In this document: piece after piece, positions 27,125-35,795 of the stretch | Numbering within the stretch: position 1 is the stretch's first letter | Layout: each line of letters begins with the position of its first letter | From: Paenibacillus senegalensis JC66 | GTDB taxonomy: Bacteria > Bacillota > Bacilli > Paenibacillales > NBRC-103111 | Assembly: GCF_000285515.1 (NCBI RefSeq) | Contig: NZ_HE610962.1 | Coordinates: 264,860 to 328,859, forward strand | DNA length: 64,000 nt | Direction of reading: 5' to 3' | The notes under the pieces: generated by a model | Told to the model about the DNA's origin: nothing | What the model saw: only the letters and a program-made list of their open reading frames with translations | Databases searched by the model: none | Program-made: the position numbers and the translations under genes

Positions 27125-29749
27125 TTGAAAAGGATAGCAGCGGGGTTGCTCATCTTATTATTTGCATGGAGCAGTATCGCATGGGCTGCTGAAATACCTG
27201 CTAAAAACGGCAGGGTAGTGGATACGGCAGCGATGATTCAGCAGACTGCTTTAGAATCTGTTGAACATGCAGCAGCTCAAGGGGAGCCTTACTCCTTTTA
27301 TATTTTAACGATACATAGCTTGGAGGGAGAGGACCCGGCCCAATACGCCAACCGGGTGTATGATTCTTGGCAGCTGCAGACCAGCGATGTGCTGCTGCTT
27401 ATCTCTAGTGAAGATAGACGCATAGAGATGAATTTTAATAATCCGGCGCTGCTGGAGGCTATATCCACCAGTAAACCCGAGGGCGGTGTAACGATTGATC
27501 AGTTTATAACGGATACGTTCATTCCTTTTGCCCAGCAGGGGGATTTTGCTCAAGCAAGCATAGCGGTCATAGAAGCGGCTAATGATCTTGCCCCTTTACC
27601 GGAAGCTGTGACAGCTCCTGGTGCCGAAGGAGTTGAGCCTGCCGGGAACGAGCCGGTCACCCCTCCAACAAAACCGGTCCAAATAACATGGCCCAAATGG
27701 GACTTGCCGCAATTAAACTATACACTTATAGGCATTTGGCTTGCGGCCGGAATAGCACTGATCTCTATTTTCTCCTATATCATAAAATACTTTATGCTTA
27801 AAAGGCGTCTGGTCAAACTAAGAGAGCAAGGCTCGGAGCTGCTAGCCCAGATTAGTCAGAACAGCGAGCTTTTAAAACCGTTTGTCGGAATGGTACAGGG
27901 AGAGTCGGAAAAGCTCGTTACCCGTATTGATGAGGAGCTCTCCAAAGGAATGATGGATATCAGCAAACAATTCGCGGAAATCGATGAATTCCGTTCTTAT
28001 TGGCTGGGCACCTTCCGTTTTTTTGTAGATGGAAAAGCATTCTTTTTTAAAGACCTGTCATCGCAAATTGCGGGTCTTAAAGAAGAAATCGACCAGCTTA
28101 TTGAGGCAGAGGGCAATGGCAAGGTGCTTGTCGATGAAATCGATACGGACTTAAATGCATTAAAAGAAGGCGTTACCGCTTTACAGTCAGAGCACAAGCT
28201 TTCTGTCACCGAACTGGCAGAAACAGTTGCTAAACTTCAGCCAGCTATGGAGAATCTGCATAGTATCAAGCTGTTCGATCCACTCGAAACCTTTCGCAAA
28301 GCCAAAATTATACAAGAGCATTTGCAAAAAGCACACCGTGAATTGAAAGTTGTCCAATACTACTTGGAAAGATACTCAAACTTCCCAAATGCGTGGAGCA
28401 GTGTAAAACAGCGGATTGAAGGACTGATTGCTGACAACCATTTGAAGCTGGTAGAAATCGCCCCGTTCGAGCTGTTGAAAGAGGCCGCCAGAAGAGCCGA
28501 GCGGATGTACGAGGAATTGAAGGCGGACCAGATGGAAGAGGTCAAGACTTCTTATAATGAAGTCACCGGCTTAATGGAGCGGGCTTTGGAGATGACAAGG
28601 CGTCAGGCCGCGCTGCGAAAACAAAATCAGGAAGACCTGCAGCACATTCAAGATCGAATAAGCAGCCTTGAAGCTGACTGGTCCCGCCTGCAAACAGAAA
28701 CTCTGCGCAGCAAATTTGCAAGAGTGCAATGGGAGAACCAATGGAACATTATCGAATCATTGGTTGAAGGAATTGGCGGCATTCAAGAAGAGCTGCCTTT
28801 TATTCAGCAGCTCACAGATGATGAGCATCAGTATTTTGAAAAAGCCAGAGTAAAGCTGGATGATATTTTCCGACACTTAGACCAGTTGAAGAGCGGGCTA
28901 GTGGAATTCCGTCAATTAATCTTGAACCTTAACGAACGGTTAAGTGATATGATCAGCTATTACGACAGAGCCGGGAGACAATATACAGAGGCGATTACCT
29001 TAGCCAGAAAAAACAGTCTCAACTACGATTCCTTATTTTCCTATGAGGAGCTATACGATCATGTGGAAAGGGCCAGAGATGAGATAGAAGCGTTATTAAG
29101 AAATGCGCCTTATACCTTAGTTTATTTAGAAGAAAAAATCATGCGTCATTATGAACAAACTAAAGTGATTGCTGAAGGAATCGGCCGATTGGTCAAGCTG
29201 AAAAATGAAGCCCTGCAGACTAGAAATCATGCTGTAGCTGAATACCGGTCCAGTTCGGCAAGAACTAGCAGCCGTTTAAGAATCCGTCCTTACACCAAGG
29301 ATTACAATAACATTATGGCCTACGCGGACAGCTTAATTAAAGACGGACATTATGAAGAAGCTATTGATCAGCTCCAGATGGTCTACGCCCTCGTCCGCAA
29401 AATGAATGATCATTATAACGACGCGGTACGAGAGGATCAAAGAAGACATCAGCGTAGTACATCTTCCTCATGGTTCGATTCCGGGCCTTCATCAAGAAGC
29501 AGTTCTTCTTCCGGCGGCTTTTTCAGCAGTTCTTCAAGCAGTAGTTCCAGCAGTTCTTCTTCAAGCAGCAGCTCGAGCAGCTCCTCCAGCAATTCTTCCG
29601 GCGGCTCCAGCTGGGGAAGCTCGAGCCGGAACTCTTCCGGTGGCTCAAATTGGGGGTCCTCAAGCGGGAATTCCTCCAGCGGCGGTTCTTCATGGGGGTC
29701 TTCGGGTAGCTCGAAGAAGAACAACTCATCCGGCGGTTCTAATTGGTGA
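27125..29749 (+). CDS. TPM-domain membrane protein with long coiled coil and serine-rich tail
   Basis: An 874-residue protein. A signal peptide (GLLILLFAWSSIAWA) is followed by a TPM domain (about 30-150; VVDTAAMI, SDVLLLISSEDRRIEM). A Pro-rich linker and one transmembrane helix (LIGIWLAAGIALISIFSYII, near 200-220) come next, then about 500 residues of coiled coil resembling EzrA-like arrays. The C-terminal 100 residues are almost only Ser/Gly with Trp and Asn (SSWGSS units). TPM proteins act at the cell envelope, but the biochemical role here is unknown. The TTG start follows AGGGGG by about seven bases. No partner gene. Confidence 0.85.
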   Translation: MKRIAAGLLILLFAWSSIAWAAEIPAKNGRVVDTAAMIQQTALESVEHAAAQGEPYSFYILTIHSLEGEDPAQYANRVYDSWQLQTSDVLLLISSEDRRIEMNFNNPALLEAISTSKPEGGVTIDQFITDTFIPFAQQGDFAQASIAVIEAANDLAPLPEAVTAPGAEGVEPAGNEPVTPPTKPVQITWPKWDLPQLNYTLIGIWLAAGIALISIFSYIIKYFMLKRRLVKLREQGSELLAQISQNSELLKPFVGMVQGESEKLVTRIDEELSKGMMDISKQFAEIDEFRSYWLGTFRFFVDGKAFFFKDLSSQIAGLKEEIDQLIEAEGNGKVLVDEIDTDLNALKEGVTALQSEHKLSVTELAETVAKLQPAMENLHSIKLFDPLETFRKAKIIQEHLQKAHRELKVVQYYLERYSNFPNAWSSVKQRIEGLIADNHLKLVEIAPFELLKEAARRAERMYEELKADQMEEVKTSYNEVTGLMERALEMTRRQAALRKQNQEDLQHIQDRISSLEADWSRLQTETLRSKFARVQWENQWNIIESLVEGIGGIQEELPFIQQLTDDEHQYFEKARVKLDDIFRHLDQLKSGLVEFRQLILNLNERLSDMISYYDRAGRQYTEAITLARKNSLNYDSLFSYEELYDHVERARDEIEALLRNAPYTLVYLEEKIMRHYEQTKVIAEGIGRLVKLKNEALQTRNHAVAEYRSSSARTSSRLRIRPYTKDYNNIMAYADSLIKDGHYEEAIDQLQMVYALVRKMNDHYNDAVREDQRRHQRSTSSSWFDSGPSSRSSSSSGGFFSSSSSSSSSSSSSSSSSSSSSSNSSGGSSWGSSSRNSSGGSNWGSSSGNSSSGGSSWGSSGSSKKNNSSGGSNW

Positions 29750-29783
29750 TGGCTAAGCCACGGCCACTAAACAGCTTGTTGCA

Positions 29784-29817
29784 CCGCGATTTGTATGTTT
29801 GGTCATACAAATCGCGG
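29784..29817 (+). terminator. 14-bp perfect hairpin after the TPM gene
   Basis: CCGCGATTTGTATG pairs with CATACAAATCGCGG over a 6-nt loop, 34 bp after the stop codon. No T-run follows. The inner 22 bp (29790-29811) is itself a member of the TTTGTAYGA palindrome family, so it may be a repeat copy adapted as a transcript end. Confidence 0.5.
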
Positions 29818-29850
29818 TATTTGCCATGCGGTGGATGTGATTTCAGTTGC

Positions 29851-30132
29851 TTTGTATGATTTATCGTACAAAGCGCCCCTCCTACCTCGCGTTTTCGGCT
29901 CTTTTGTACGATTTATCGTACAAAGCCCACCACTTAACCATCGATTCCACTCACTTTGTACGATTTATCGTACAAAGCGCCCCTCCTACCTCGCGTTTTC
30001 GGCTCCTTTGTACGATTTATCGTACAAAGCTCACCACTTAACCATCGATTCCACTCACTTTGTACGATTTATCGTACAAAGCCCACCACTTAATCATCGA
30101 TTCCACTCACTTTGTACGATTTATCGTACAAA
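29851..30132. repeat. 52-bp-period palindrome array, copy 2 (six units)
   Basis: Six nearly perfect palindromes (TTTGTACGA, TTTA, TCGTACAAA) start at 29851, 29903, 29955, 30007, 30059 and 30111, each step exactly 52 bp. The 30-bp spacers come in two types: A (GCGCCCCTCCTACCTCGCG...) and B (GCCCACCACTTAACCATCG...). They are ordered A, B, A, B, B, with at most one or two differences within a type. A seventh related palindrome at 29790 is 61 bp upstream. This fills the gap between convergent TPM and rtcB genes. Confidence 0.95.
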
Positions 30133-30160
30133 ATCCGTGGTGTGTAAGCTGAACTTGCAA

Positions 30161-30205
30161 TTTTTAAGTCGTGTTCCTACCCTATTTTTAAGTCGTGTTC
30201 CTACC
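30161..30205. repeat. 21-bp direct repeat, 24-bp period
   Basis: TTTTTAAGTCGTGTTCCTAC plus C occurs at 30161-30181 and 30185-30205. It lies just 3' of the rtcB stop. Confidence 0.85.
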
Positions 30206-30209
30206 TTAT

Positions 30210-31436
30210 TCAATCCTTATACGGATCGAACTCATCCGCTCCCGCCATGCAAACCCCGATCGGCTTCAGCACATGCAGAACGTCGATCGTTTCCGCATGA
30301 GCGTCCAGCACCTCCTGCAGCTTGCGGTAGACGAACGGACTTTCGTCTGTTCCCGCTCCCCGCAGCTCCACGCCGAATTCACGTACCGCCTCATGCATTT
30401 GCCGTGGTGTGATTTGGCCCCCGCTGCGCTTGCGGGTTTTCCAATTCATCCGCCCGGCTGCCTGGGTACGGCTCATAATTCTCCCGGCTCCATGAACCGT
30501 GCTGTAAAAGGCGTCCTCGTTCTCCTTCGAGTCCTTACCCCGCACGATGACAGAGATATCGCCCATGCTTCCCCCGATAAATCCGGTCTGGCCTGGCGCA
30601 GACGGCGTGGCTCCTTTGCGGACGACCACCGTTTCATGACCGTTATGCGTCTCCTTCCAGGCATAGTTATGATGATTATGAACTTCGAGATCCGCATCAG
30701 TCCCGAGAATCGCCAGCACCTTATCCATCACATAATCCCGTCCGGCATAGGCATAACGACCGGCCAGCTTCATCGCACGGTAATACATGTCGCCCACCTC
30801 GCTATCCAGATCGAGCAAGGTCGGGGGCTGATCCATTTTTTCCCCAGGGGCATTGGCGAGGAAATCTCTGCCTGCCGCCAGGTTGAGAAACCCGCTGGCC
30901 GTCTTATGCCCGAAGCCCCGGCTGCCAAAATGATTGGCAACCCACAAGCGGCCAGTCTCTTGTTCCTCGAACAAATCGACAAAATGATTGCCGCTGCCGA
31001 CTGTACCAAGCTGATCGCGGGCAAGCGCCTTAAGCTTATCATGCTCCTGTTTGCCTATGTTTTGGTAGACCGCCCAGTCCGGATCGTCGAACAGGTCATG
31101 GTCAACCTTTTCATTATTGACGCGTCCCACCCCAAATGAAATTTGCCTGGCGATGTCATCCATGATCGTCGACAAGCGTGGTCTTACGTCGTCAGCCAGC
31201 AGTTCAGTCCGCACGGCTTTGTTGCCGCATGCGATATCGTAGCCTACACCGGACGGCGATATTTGCCCATCATAGACAACAACTCCGCCGATCGGCTGAC
31301 TGTATCCTTTATGGTGGTCAGCCATCAGCAGGGTCTGCACTACACTGCCTGTTTCTGCACACATTTTTGCTTGGGTCAGCGCACCTTCATCAGGATTCCC
31401 CCAGACACGCACTCCGTTAATAGTTTGATAAGCCAT
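30210..31436 (-). CDS. rtcB: RtcB-family RNA ligase
   Basis: A 408-residue RtcB. It joins RNA 2',3'-cyclic phosphate or 3'-phosphate ends to 5'-OH ends using GTP and Mn2+. Catalytic landmarks are intact: GYDIACGNK (Asp67, Cys70 metal ligands), GTVGSGNHFVD, ANHFGSRGFGH, HNHHNYAW, and STVHGAGR with the His that takes GMP (near residue 320). It starts at ATG after AGGAG. It follows the nucleotidyltransferase gene by 21 bp, so the two form an operon, with divergent WYL regulators upstream. Likely role: repair of cleaved RNA. Confidence 0.95.
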   Translation of the reverse strand: MAYQTINGVRVWGNPDEGALTQAKMCAETGSVVQTLLMADHHKGYSQPIGGVVVYDGQISPSGVGYDIACGNKAVRTELLADDVRPRLSTIMDDIARQISFGVGRVNNEKVDHDLFDDPDWAVYQNIGKQEHDKLKALARDQLGTVGSGNHFVDLFEEQETGRLWVANHFGSRGFGHKTASGFLNLAAGRDFLANAPGEKMDQPPTLLDLDSEVGDMYYRAMKLAGRYAYAGRDYVMDKVLAILGTDADLEVHNHHNYAWKETHNGHETVVVRKGATPSAPGQTGFIGGSMGDISVIVRGKDSKENEDAFYSTVHGAGRIMSRTQAAGRMNWKTRKRSGGQITPRQMHEAVREFGVELRGAGTDESPFVYRKLQEVLDAHAETIDVLHVLKPIGVCMAGADEFDPYKD

Positions 31437-31457
31437 ACGTTAATTCAACTCCTGTAT

Positions 31458-32240
31458 TTAATTCCATGCTTCCCGCACTACTGATCGAAACAACTCGTCA
31501 AGCTGCTGGTCTTGATTACCTTCAGCCGTCTCCATAGCGGAAGCATGTTTCTCAAAATAAGCAATCCGCTCTTCCACAAACTCATTGATACAATCGACCC
31601 TTGGCTCATAGTCCAGCTCTTCCCCCGTGATTTTACGGGCAAGCAGAGTCTGAATCGCTGAGTGCAGCTCACTTCCTTCCGGCACCAGCCTCTCTACCAA
31701 AGCTTGAAACCGCATTGGCGGCAGCTCGCTATATTGTTCAATCCACTCGCAAGCGAGGATCGGCCTCAGTACATAAAAGTATTTTTTGAGCTTGACCTGA
31801 TTTCCCTGCAAATATTCCCGGTAGTTCCCTTTCGCCATATGCAAATAGTGATACAAACACGATCTTGGGGAAAAGGCAGCAGGTGAGATATGGCGGATTT
31901 GTCCGGCTGCTGAGCCCTGTTCAAGATAGACAATTGGAGACTGCAGCCATTCCAGGAGCGGCGGGTTCGATTTGCGGAACAAATTCAGCGCTTTTTTCAA
32001 ATCCCATCCATTGATGTCCAGCATATTATCGATTGGTCTCTCGATCACATCGCGCTTTTCGAATATAGATAGGTACCAATTGACCGGACGAACATATAGG
32101 AAGCGGACATCGTAATCGCTGTCCCTGGACGGGAAGCCCCACGCCCTGCTTCCAGATTCACATGCGTACAAGATCCGGACATTCTCCTGTTCCTCGATTC
32201 GCCGCAATTCTTCTTGGATCTTCACGTTTACCTCAGCCAT
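31458..32240 (-). CDS. RNA-ligase-associated nucleotidyltransferase (RlaP type)
   Basis: A 260-residue DNA-polymerase-beta-superfamily nucleotidyltransferase. The active-site motif ACESGSRAWGFPSRDSDYDVRFLYV (near residues 27-51) has GSxxxGxxxxxSDxD. A C-terminal helical region contains HMAKGNYREYL and LKKYFYVLRPILACEWI. Proteins of this type (PF10127, RlaP) sit next to RtcB in many bacteria and are thought to modify RNA ends before or after ligation. AGGAGGGG precedes the ATG. First gene of the two-gene operon with rtcB. Confidence 0.88.
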   Translation of the reverse strand: MAEVNVKIQEELRRIEEQENVRILYACESGSRAWGFPSRDSDYDVRFLYVRPVNWYLSIFEKRDVIERPIDNMLDINGWDLKKALNLFRKSNPPLLEWLQSPIVYLEQGSAAGQIRHISPAAFSPRSCLYHYLHMAKGNYREYLQGNQVKLKKYFYVLRPILACEWIEQYSELPPMRFQALVERLVPEGSELHSAIQTLLARKITGEELDYEPRVDCINEFVEERIAYFEKHASAMETAEGNQDQQLDELFRSVVREAWN

Positions 32241-32448
32241 AGGGCCCCCTCCTTTTAAGGTGTGATGCTTGCCATAAACTGATTATCTATCATTTTAAAC
32301 CGAACGAACATGGCAAAAGTATTACAATGCCTAAATCAATTTCATAACCTAAAGTGAGTAAAACGGATTCATGCCAAAAACTAGGTTTCCTTTTCGCCCC
32401 CACCATTCCCTGCTACAATAGTAGAAAACGTTTTGTTAGACAGGATCA

Positions 32449-32488
32449 AATTAGTGAATTAGTGAATTAGTGAATTAATGTATTAGTG
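32449..32488. repeat. 8-bp tandem repeat in the WYL gene leader
   Basis: AATTAGTG occurs three times in a row (32449-32472), then AATTAATG and TATTAGTG. The block ends about 28 bp before the ribosome site of the first WYL gene. It may be a binding site or slippage-prone spacer. Confidence 0.75.
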
Positions 32489-32526
32489 TTAACAGTAATT
32501 TAAGATGCCTGAAAGGAGGGATAGTC

Positions 32527-33837
32527 ATGGCCAGGGAAAGCTTCGATAAAGAAATCCAGTTTTTGCGCATGCTTGTGCTGACCAGCGGAGCATTCAACAG
32601 GCAGCAGTTTGCCGAGCGGTTGGGCATTTCCGTACATACCTTCGATAAAACGATCCGCAAGCTCAAAGAGATCGCAGTCTCTCTGCACCAGCAGCCGGAT
32701 GAGGAGAATGATGTTCCTTTGGCCGAGGCTATCCGTTACAGCTATTATGACTCTACCGATCCTATGCTGCTGTTTGTGTTCCGCGCCAAATCCGTGAAGG
32801 AGTCAGAGAGCCAGCGCATTTCCCTGCTGCTCGGGGCCATGAACGAAAAAGCTATGACGGCAATGGAACTCCTGGACGCATGCTGCAGCAGCATGCCGGT
32901 CGGCCTTTCTCTACCGGATGAGAAAACGATCCGCTCCGATCTCAAGTATCTGGAGCAGGTAGGTGTCATTAAGCGGGAGCCGGGCCCCCGCCCGTACCGG
33001 TACCGGATTCAAAACGATCTGGTCCGCTGCCTGTCGGAGGAAGAGCTTATCGATTTGTACGATTTTGTCGATGTCATGGCAAACACGCAGGTCCCTTCCG
33101 TGCAAGGGTATTTGCTGCGCGACGGCTTGAAAAAGCATCTCCTGCGTACTAATGAACAATCCTACGCGATGGAGCATTTTTTATATAAGTATCATTATTA
33201 TTCGCGAATACTAGATGAGGCTCATTTATTCACACTGTTAAGCTCCATCCGTGAGCAGCGGAAAATCCGGTTCTTGTATTTCTCACCCAAATCGGAAAAA
33301 AGCTACGCCTCGAAAAATACGAACCCGTTGTTTGAACGTGAAACCAACGGTAAGAAGGAGCATGTGCTGCCGCTGAAAATCGTTTACGACCATCAATATG
33401 GCCGCTGGTATTTGCTGGCCAATGGCCGACATGGTATCCGCAAATACCGGATGGAAGGGATTACCCAGTTGGAAGAGGCTGACTCCGTGAGCGGGGAGTT
33501 GTTCGAGGAGAAGAGAAGCGAACTGGAGGAAAAGCTCCGCTACAGCTGGCTGATCGATACCGGACGGTCCGTGAAGATACGCGCCAAATTTTATAGTCCT
33601 GAAAGCACGGAGCCTAACTTCGTAAAGGAACGGGTTTTGCTGCAGGGGCAATGGGGGCAAATTGTGTCGGAGGACGAGGAATCGTTTATCTATGAAATCA
33701 CGGTCAACGGAACGTTTGAGATCAAGCCATGGCTGCGAAGCTTCGGTTCAAGCTGCGAAATTTTGGAGCCCGTTTCCCTGCGCCGGGAAATGATTGCCGA
33801 GTGGAAGGAGATTCAAGCCTACTATGAATCTGTTTGA
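32527..33837 (+). CDS. WYL-domain transcriptional regulator (first of pair)
   Basis: A 436-residue protein. An N-terminal HTH (FAERLGISVHTFDKTIRKLK, near residues 25-45), a middle winged-helix region, and a WYL domain (about 245-345) with RKIRFLYFSPKSE, YDHQYGRWYLLANGRHGIRKYRMEGI and a C-terminal WCX extension. WYL proteins sense nucleic acid or nucleotide ligands and often control RNA repair or defence genes. It is divergent from rlaP-rtcB, which is the natural target. The start is supported by AAAGGAGGG. Confidence 0.9.
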   Translation: MARESFDKEIQFLRMLVLTSGAFNRQQFAERLGISVHTFDKTIRKLKEIAVSLHQQPDEENDVPLAEAIRYSYYDSTDPMLLFVFRAKSVKESESQRISLLLGAMNEKAMTAMELLDACCSSMPVGLSLPDEKTIRSDLKYLEQVGVIKREPGPRPYRYRIQNDLVRCLSEEELIDLYDFVDVMANTQVPSVQGYLLRDGLKKHLLRTNEQSYAMEHFLYKYHYYSRILDEAHLFTLLSSIREQRKIRFLYFSPKSEKSYASKNTNPLFERETNGKKEHVLPLKIVYDHQYGRWYLLANGRHGIRKYRMEGITQLEEADSVSGELFEEKRSELEEKLRYSWLIDTGRSVKIRAKFYSPESTEPNFVKERVLLQGQWGQIVSEDEESFIYEITVNGTFEIKPWLRSFGSSCEILEPVSLRREMIAEWKEIQAYYESV

Positions 33838-34627
33838 AAAAATATTCAACTACCAAATCCTCTCCCGGTTGGAGGATTCAGGCACGTTCATGGTCACCTC
33901 TCACGAGAGGGCCTGGTTGAAGGCGATGCTGGAGCACCCTGCTGCAGCGGAAGCCTTTACGCCGGAAACCTTGCGCAAGCTTCAAGCCGTTTTGGAGCCG
34001 GATGACCAGCTGGACACCACTACCCATCTGATGCAAAAAGCGCGCAGCCTCGAAAAGCAGGTGTACCACCCTCTTTTACGTTCCCTCCGCCAAGCCATCA
34101 TGAATAAGCACGCCGTTCGATTGAGCTACGAGGTTAAAGGCGGCAGAGTGAACAGCGACCATCCCGGGTTCCCCTACAAGCTGGAATACTCCATGGTCAA
34201 AAGAGAGTGGTATCTGCTCTGGTACCACTTGAAGTTCAAAGCGTTCATGAGCACAAGGTTAAGCAAAATCATGGCCTTCACGGCAGAGCCTCTTAGAAGC
34301 TCAACAGCCGAAAGTATTATTCAGAAAATCACCGGCACTTTTGATTCGCGTAAAAGCGAGGTGCTTATTGAAGTGGTCCGGCTTTATAATGAAGAGCTTT
34401 CGCGCATTCTCTACGCCTTTTCCAGCTTTGAAAAGGATGTTCAATATGATGCAGACCGGGATACGTACCGGATCAAAATCTGCCTGCTCAGCGACGAGCA
34501 GGAATATCTCCTGTCCAAGCTCCGATTTCTTGGCAAGCGGGTCCGGGTGGTTGAAGGCAATTATGTGAAACGCCGGATGCTGGAGGCATCGACAAAGGCT
34601 TTGGAAAGATATGGGGTTAATAGTTAA
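33824..34627 (+). CDS. WYL-domain protein without clear HTH (second of pair)
   Basis: A 267-residue protein with a WYL core (about 95-165: RQAIMNKHAVRLSYEVKGG, SMVKREWYLLWYHLKFKAFMSTRLSKI) and a C-terminal WCX-like part. The N-terminus (NYQILSRLEDSGTFMVTSHERAWLKAML) lacks an obvious DNA-binding helix-turn-helix. The ATG at 33824 lies inside the last codons of the first gene (14-base overlap), so the two are translationally coupled and may form a heteromer. GGAAGGAG lies about 13 bases upstream. Confidence 0.88.
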   Translation: MNLFEKIFNYQILSRLEDSGTFMVTSHERAWLKAMLEHPAAAEAFTPETLRKLQAVLEPDDQLDTTTHLMQKARSLEKQVYHPLLRSLRQAIMNKHAVRLSYEVKGGRVNSDHPGFPYKLEYSMVKREWYLLWYHLKFKAFMSTRLSKIMAFTAEPLRSSTAESIIQKITGTFDSRKSEVLIEVVRLYNEELSRILYAFSSFEKDVQYDADRDTYRIKICLLSDEQEYLLSKLRFLGKRVRVVEGNYVKRRMLEASTKALERYGVNS

Positions 34628-34676
34628 GAAAACGGACTATTAATCCTGTATCACCTTGCTAGGATAGCTTAGAGCA

Positions 34677-35435
34677 TCATTCTAAAGCTTCCCCAGCCAG
34701 CTTTTTTAAGAATTTTTCATTAAGAAACGGGACAATATCGTGTAGTGAGGACAAGCCATGTATTTCATAGCTTTTCCTGCTGATATCTTCTAGACATTCC
34801 TCACTTAGAAACGGAAGCAATTCTTTTATTCCTTTAATTCCAGTTTTTTCGAACTCCTTCAAGGCAATACCATCAATGTGGTCTTCAGCCAGAAAGGGGA
34901 GCAGATATTTCAAGCTTTTTATTCCTTTTGACAAATACTCTCTTTCAGCTATTTGTGATAAGTATTGTTCACTGAGAAATGGAAGGATCTTTATTAAATC
35001 AGACAGAGTGATTTTATTGTAGTTTTCCTCGACTAATTGTTCCAAATACTCCTCACTTAAATAAGGAGCTAGCGCAGATAAATCGGAAAAATGCAGCTCC
35101 TTATCGTTCTTCTTTACTGAAGAAGTTACTTGCTTTGGCGTCAAGATAGGAGCAAGAGTTTTTACGGTGCCAATTGGGATTACTGCCGTTTCTCCCTCTT
35201 CAATTAATTTCCTTACTGCGGTGGTCTCTTCACTGTTTGATAATAGTTCATCAATGCTTACACCCAATACCTCCGTTAGTTTAGGTAACTTTGTGATATC
35301 CGGCAAGGTTTCTCCACGTTCCCAATTACTAATTGCTTGATAGGTAACACCTAATTGGTCGGCTAGCCCCATTTGTGTAAACTCCTTATCTTTCCTCCAT
35401 TTTGCTATTTTCTTCCCTATCCTGCGCATATCCAT
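34677..35435 (-). CDS. XRE-family regulator with repeat C-terminal domain
   Basis: A 252-residue protein. An HTH_3 domain (KKIAKWRKDKEFTQMGLADQLGVTYQAISNWERGETLPD, residues 8-46) is followed by four to five helical repeats of about 32 residues. Their recurring core is LLPFLSEEYLEQIA...Y.KxGIKSLK (near 118, 150, 182, 214). The repeats likely make a binding or dimer surface. It starts with ATG after AGGAG. It is convergent with the second WYL gene, 49 bp apart, with no clear terminator. Target unknown. Confidence 0.85.
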   Translation of the reverse strand: MDMRRIGKKIAKWRKDKEFTQMGLADQLGVTYQAISNWERGETLPDITKLPKLTEVLGVSIDELLSNSEETTAVRKLIEEGETAVIPIGTVKTLAPILTPKQVTSSVKKNDKELHFSDLSALAPYLSEEYLEQLVEENYNKITLSDLIKILPFLSEQYLSQIAEREYLSKGIKSLKYLLPFLAEDHIDGIALKEFEKTGIKGIKELLPFLSEECLEDISRKSYEIHGLSSLHDIVPFLNEKFLKKLAGEALE

Positions 35436-35670
35436 TATTCATCAACTCCTTATTTTGCTAGTTTTAGTCTAAGAAATAAAATTAAAAAAGTATATAAAGC
35501 TCTCATTGAGTTACAAAACTCAAGCAGAACTTGCATCCCCGCTTGTCAAATAAGGGCAATCTGCAAGCTTTAGATTCCGGGATTGCCTTTACCCTAACTC
35601 CCCTTTTCACTCTTCTTCTGCCCCTCCTAACCAACTAGACCTTCACCTCCATCTAACAAACAAAGAAACA

Positions 35671-35764
35671 TTATTTCATAAATTTTGTAAATATATTGAA
35701 ATTTAAATTCATATTTTTAACATCCGCTTGAATTATTTCATGGAACAAACCATATATATGAAAT
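35671..35764 (+). promoter_or_regulatory. Possible regulatory region of the deacetylase-importer operon
   Basis: TTATTTCAT occurs at 35671 and 35733. The second copy forms an inverted repeat with ATGAAAT at 35758-35764 (ATTTCAT at 35735-35741). A weak TTGAAT and TATATA pair overlaps. The upstream 35436-35660 is AT-rich with no gene seen. Confidence 0.3.
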
Positions 35765-35795
35765 TAATATTTCTAATAACTTAGGAGGCGTCTGT

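Noticed and set aside
29449-29724. A minus-strand frame rich in Glu, Leu and Pro
   Set aside because: It is the complement of the polyserine tail of the TPM protein.
29790-30132. CRISPR-like array (22-bp repeats, 30-bp spacers)
   Set aside because: Spacers are duplicated (two types only), repeats are full palindromes, no cas genes are in the window, and related arrays have drifting repeats. It is an interspersed repeat, not CRISPR.
29795-30412. A 205-codon plus-strand reading frame with SLCTIYRTK-like repeats
   Set aside because: It is the translation of the 52-bp palindrome array and runs into the rtcB gene on the other strand. No ribosome site.
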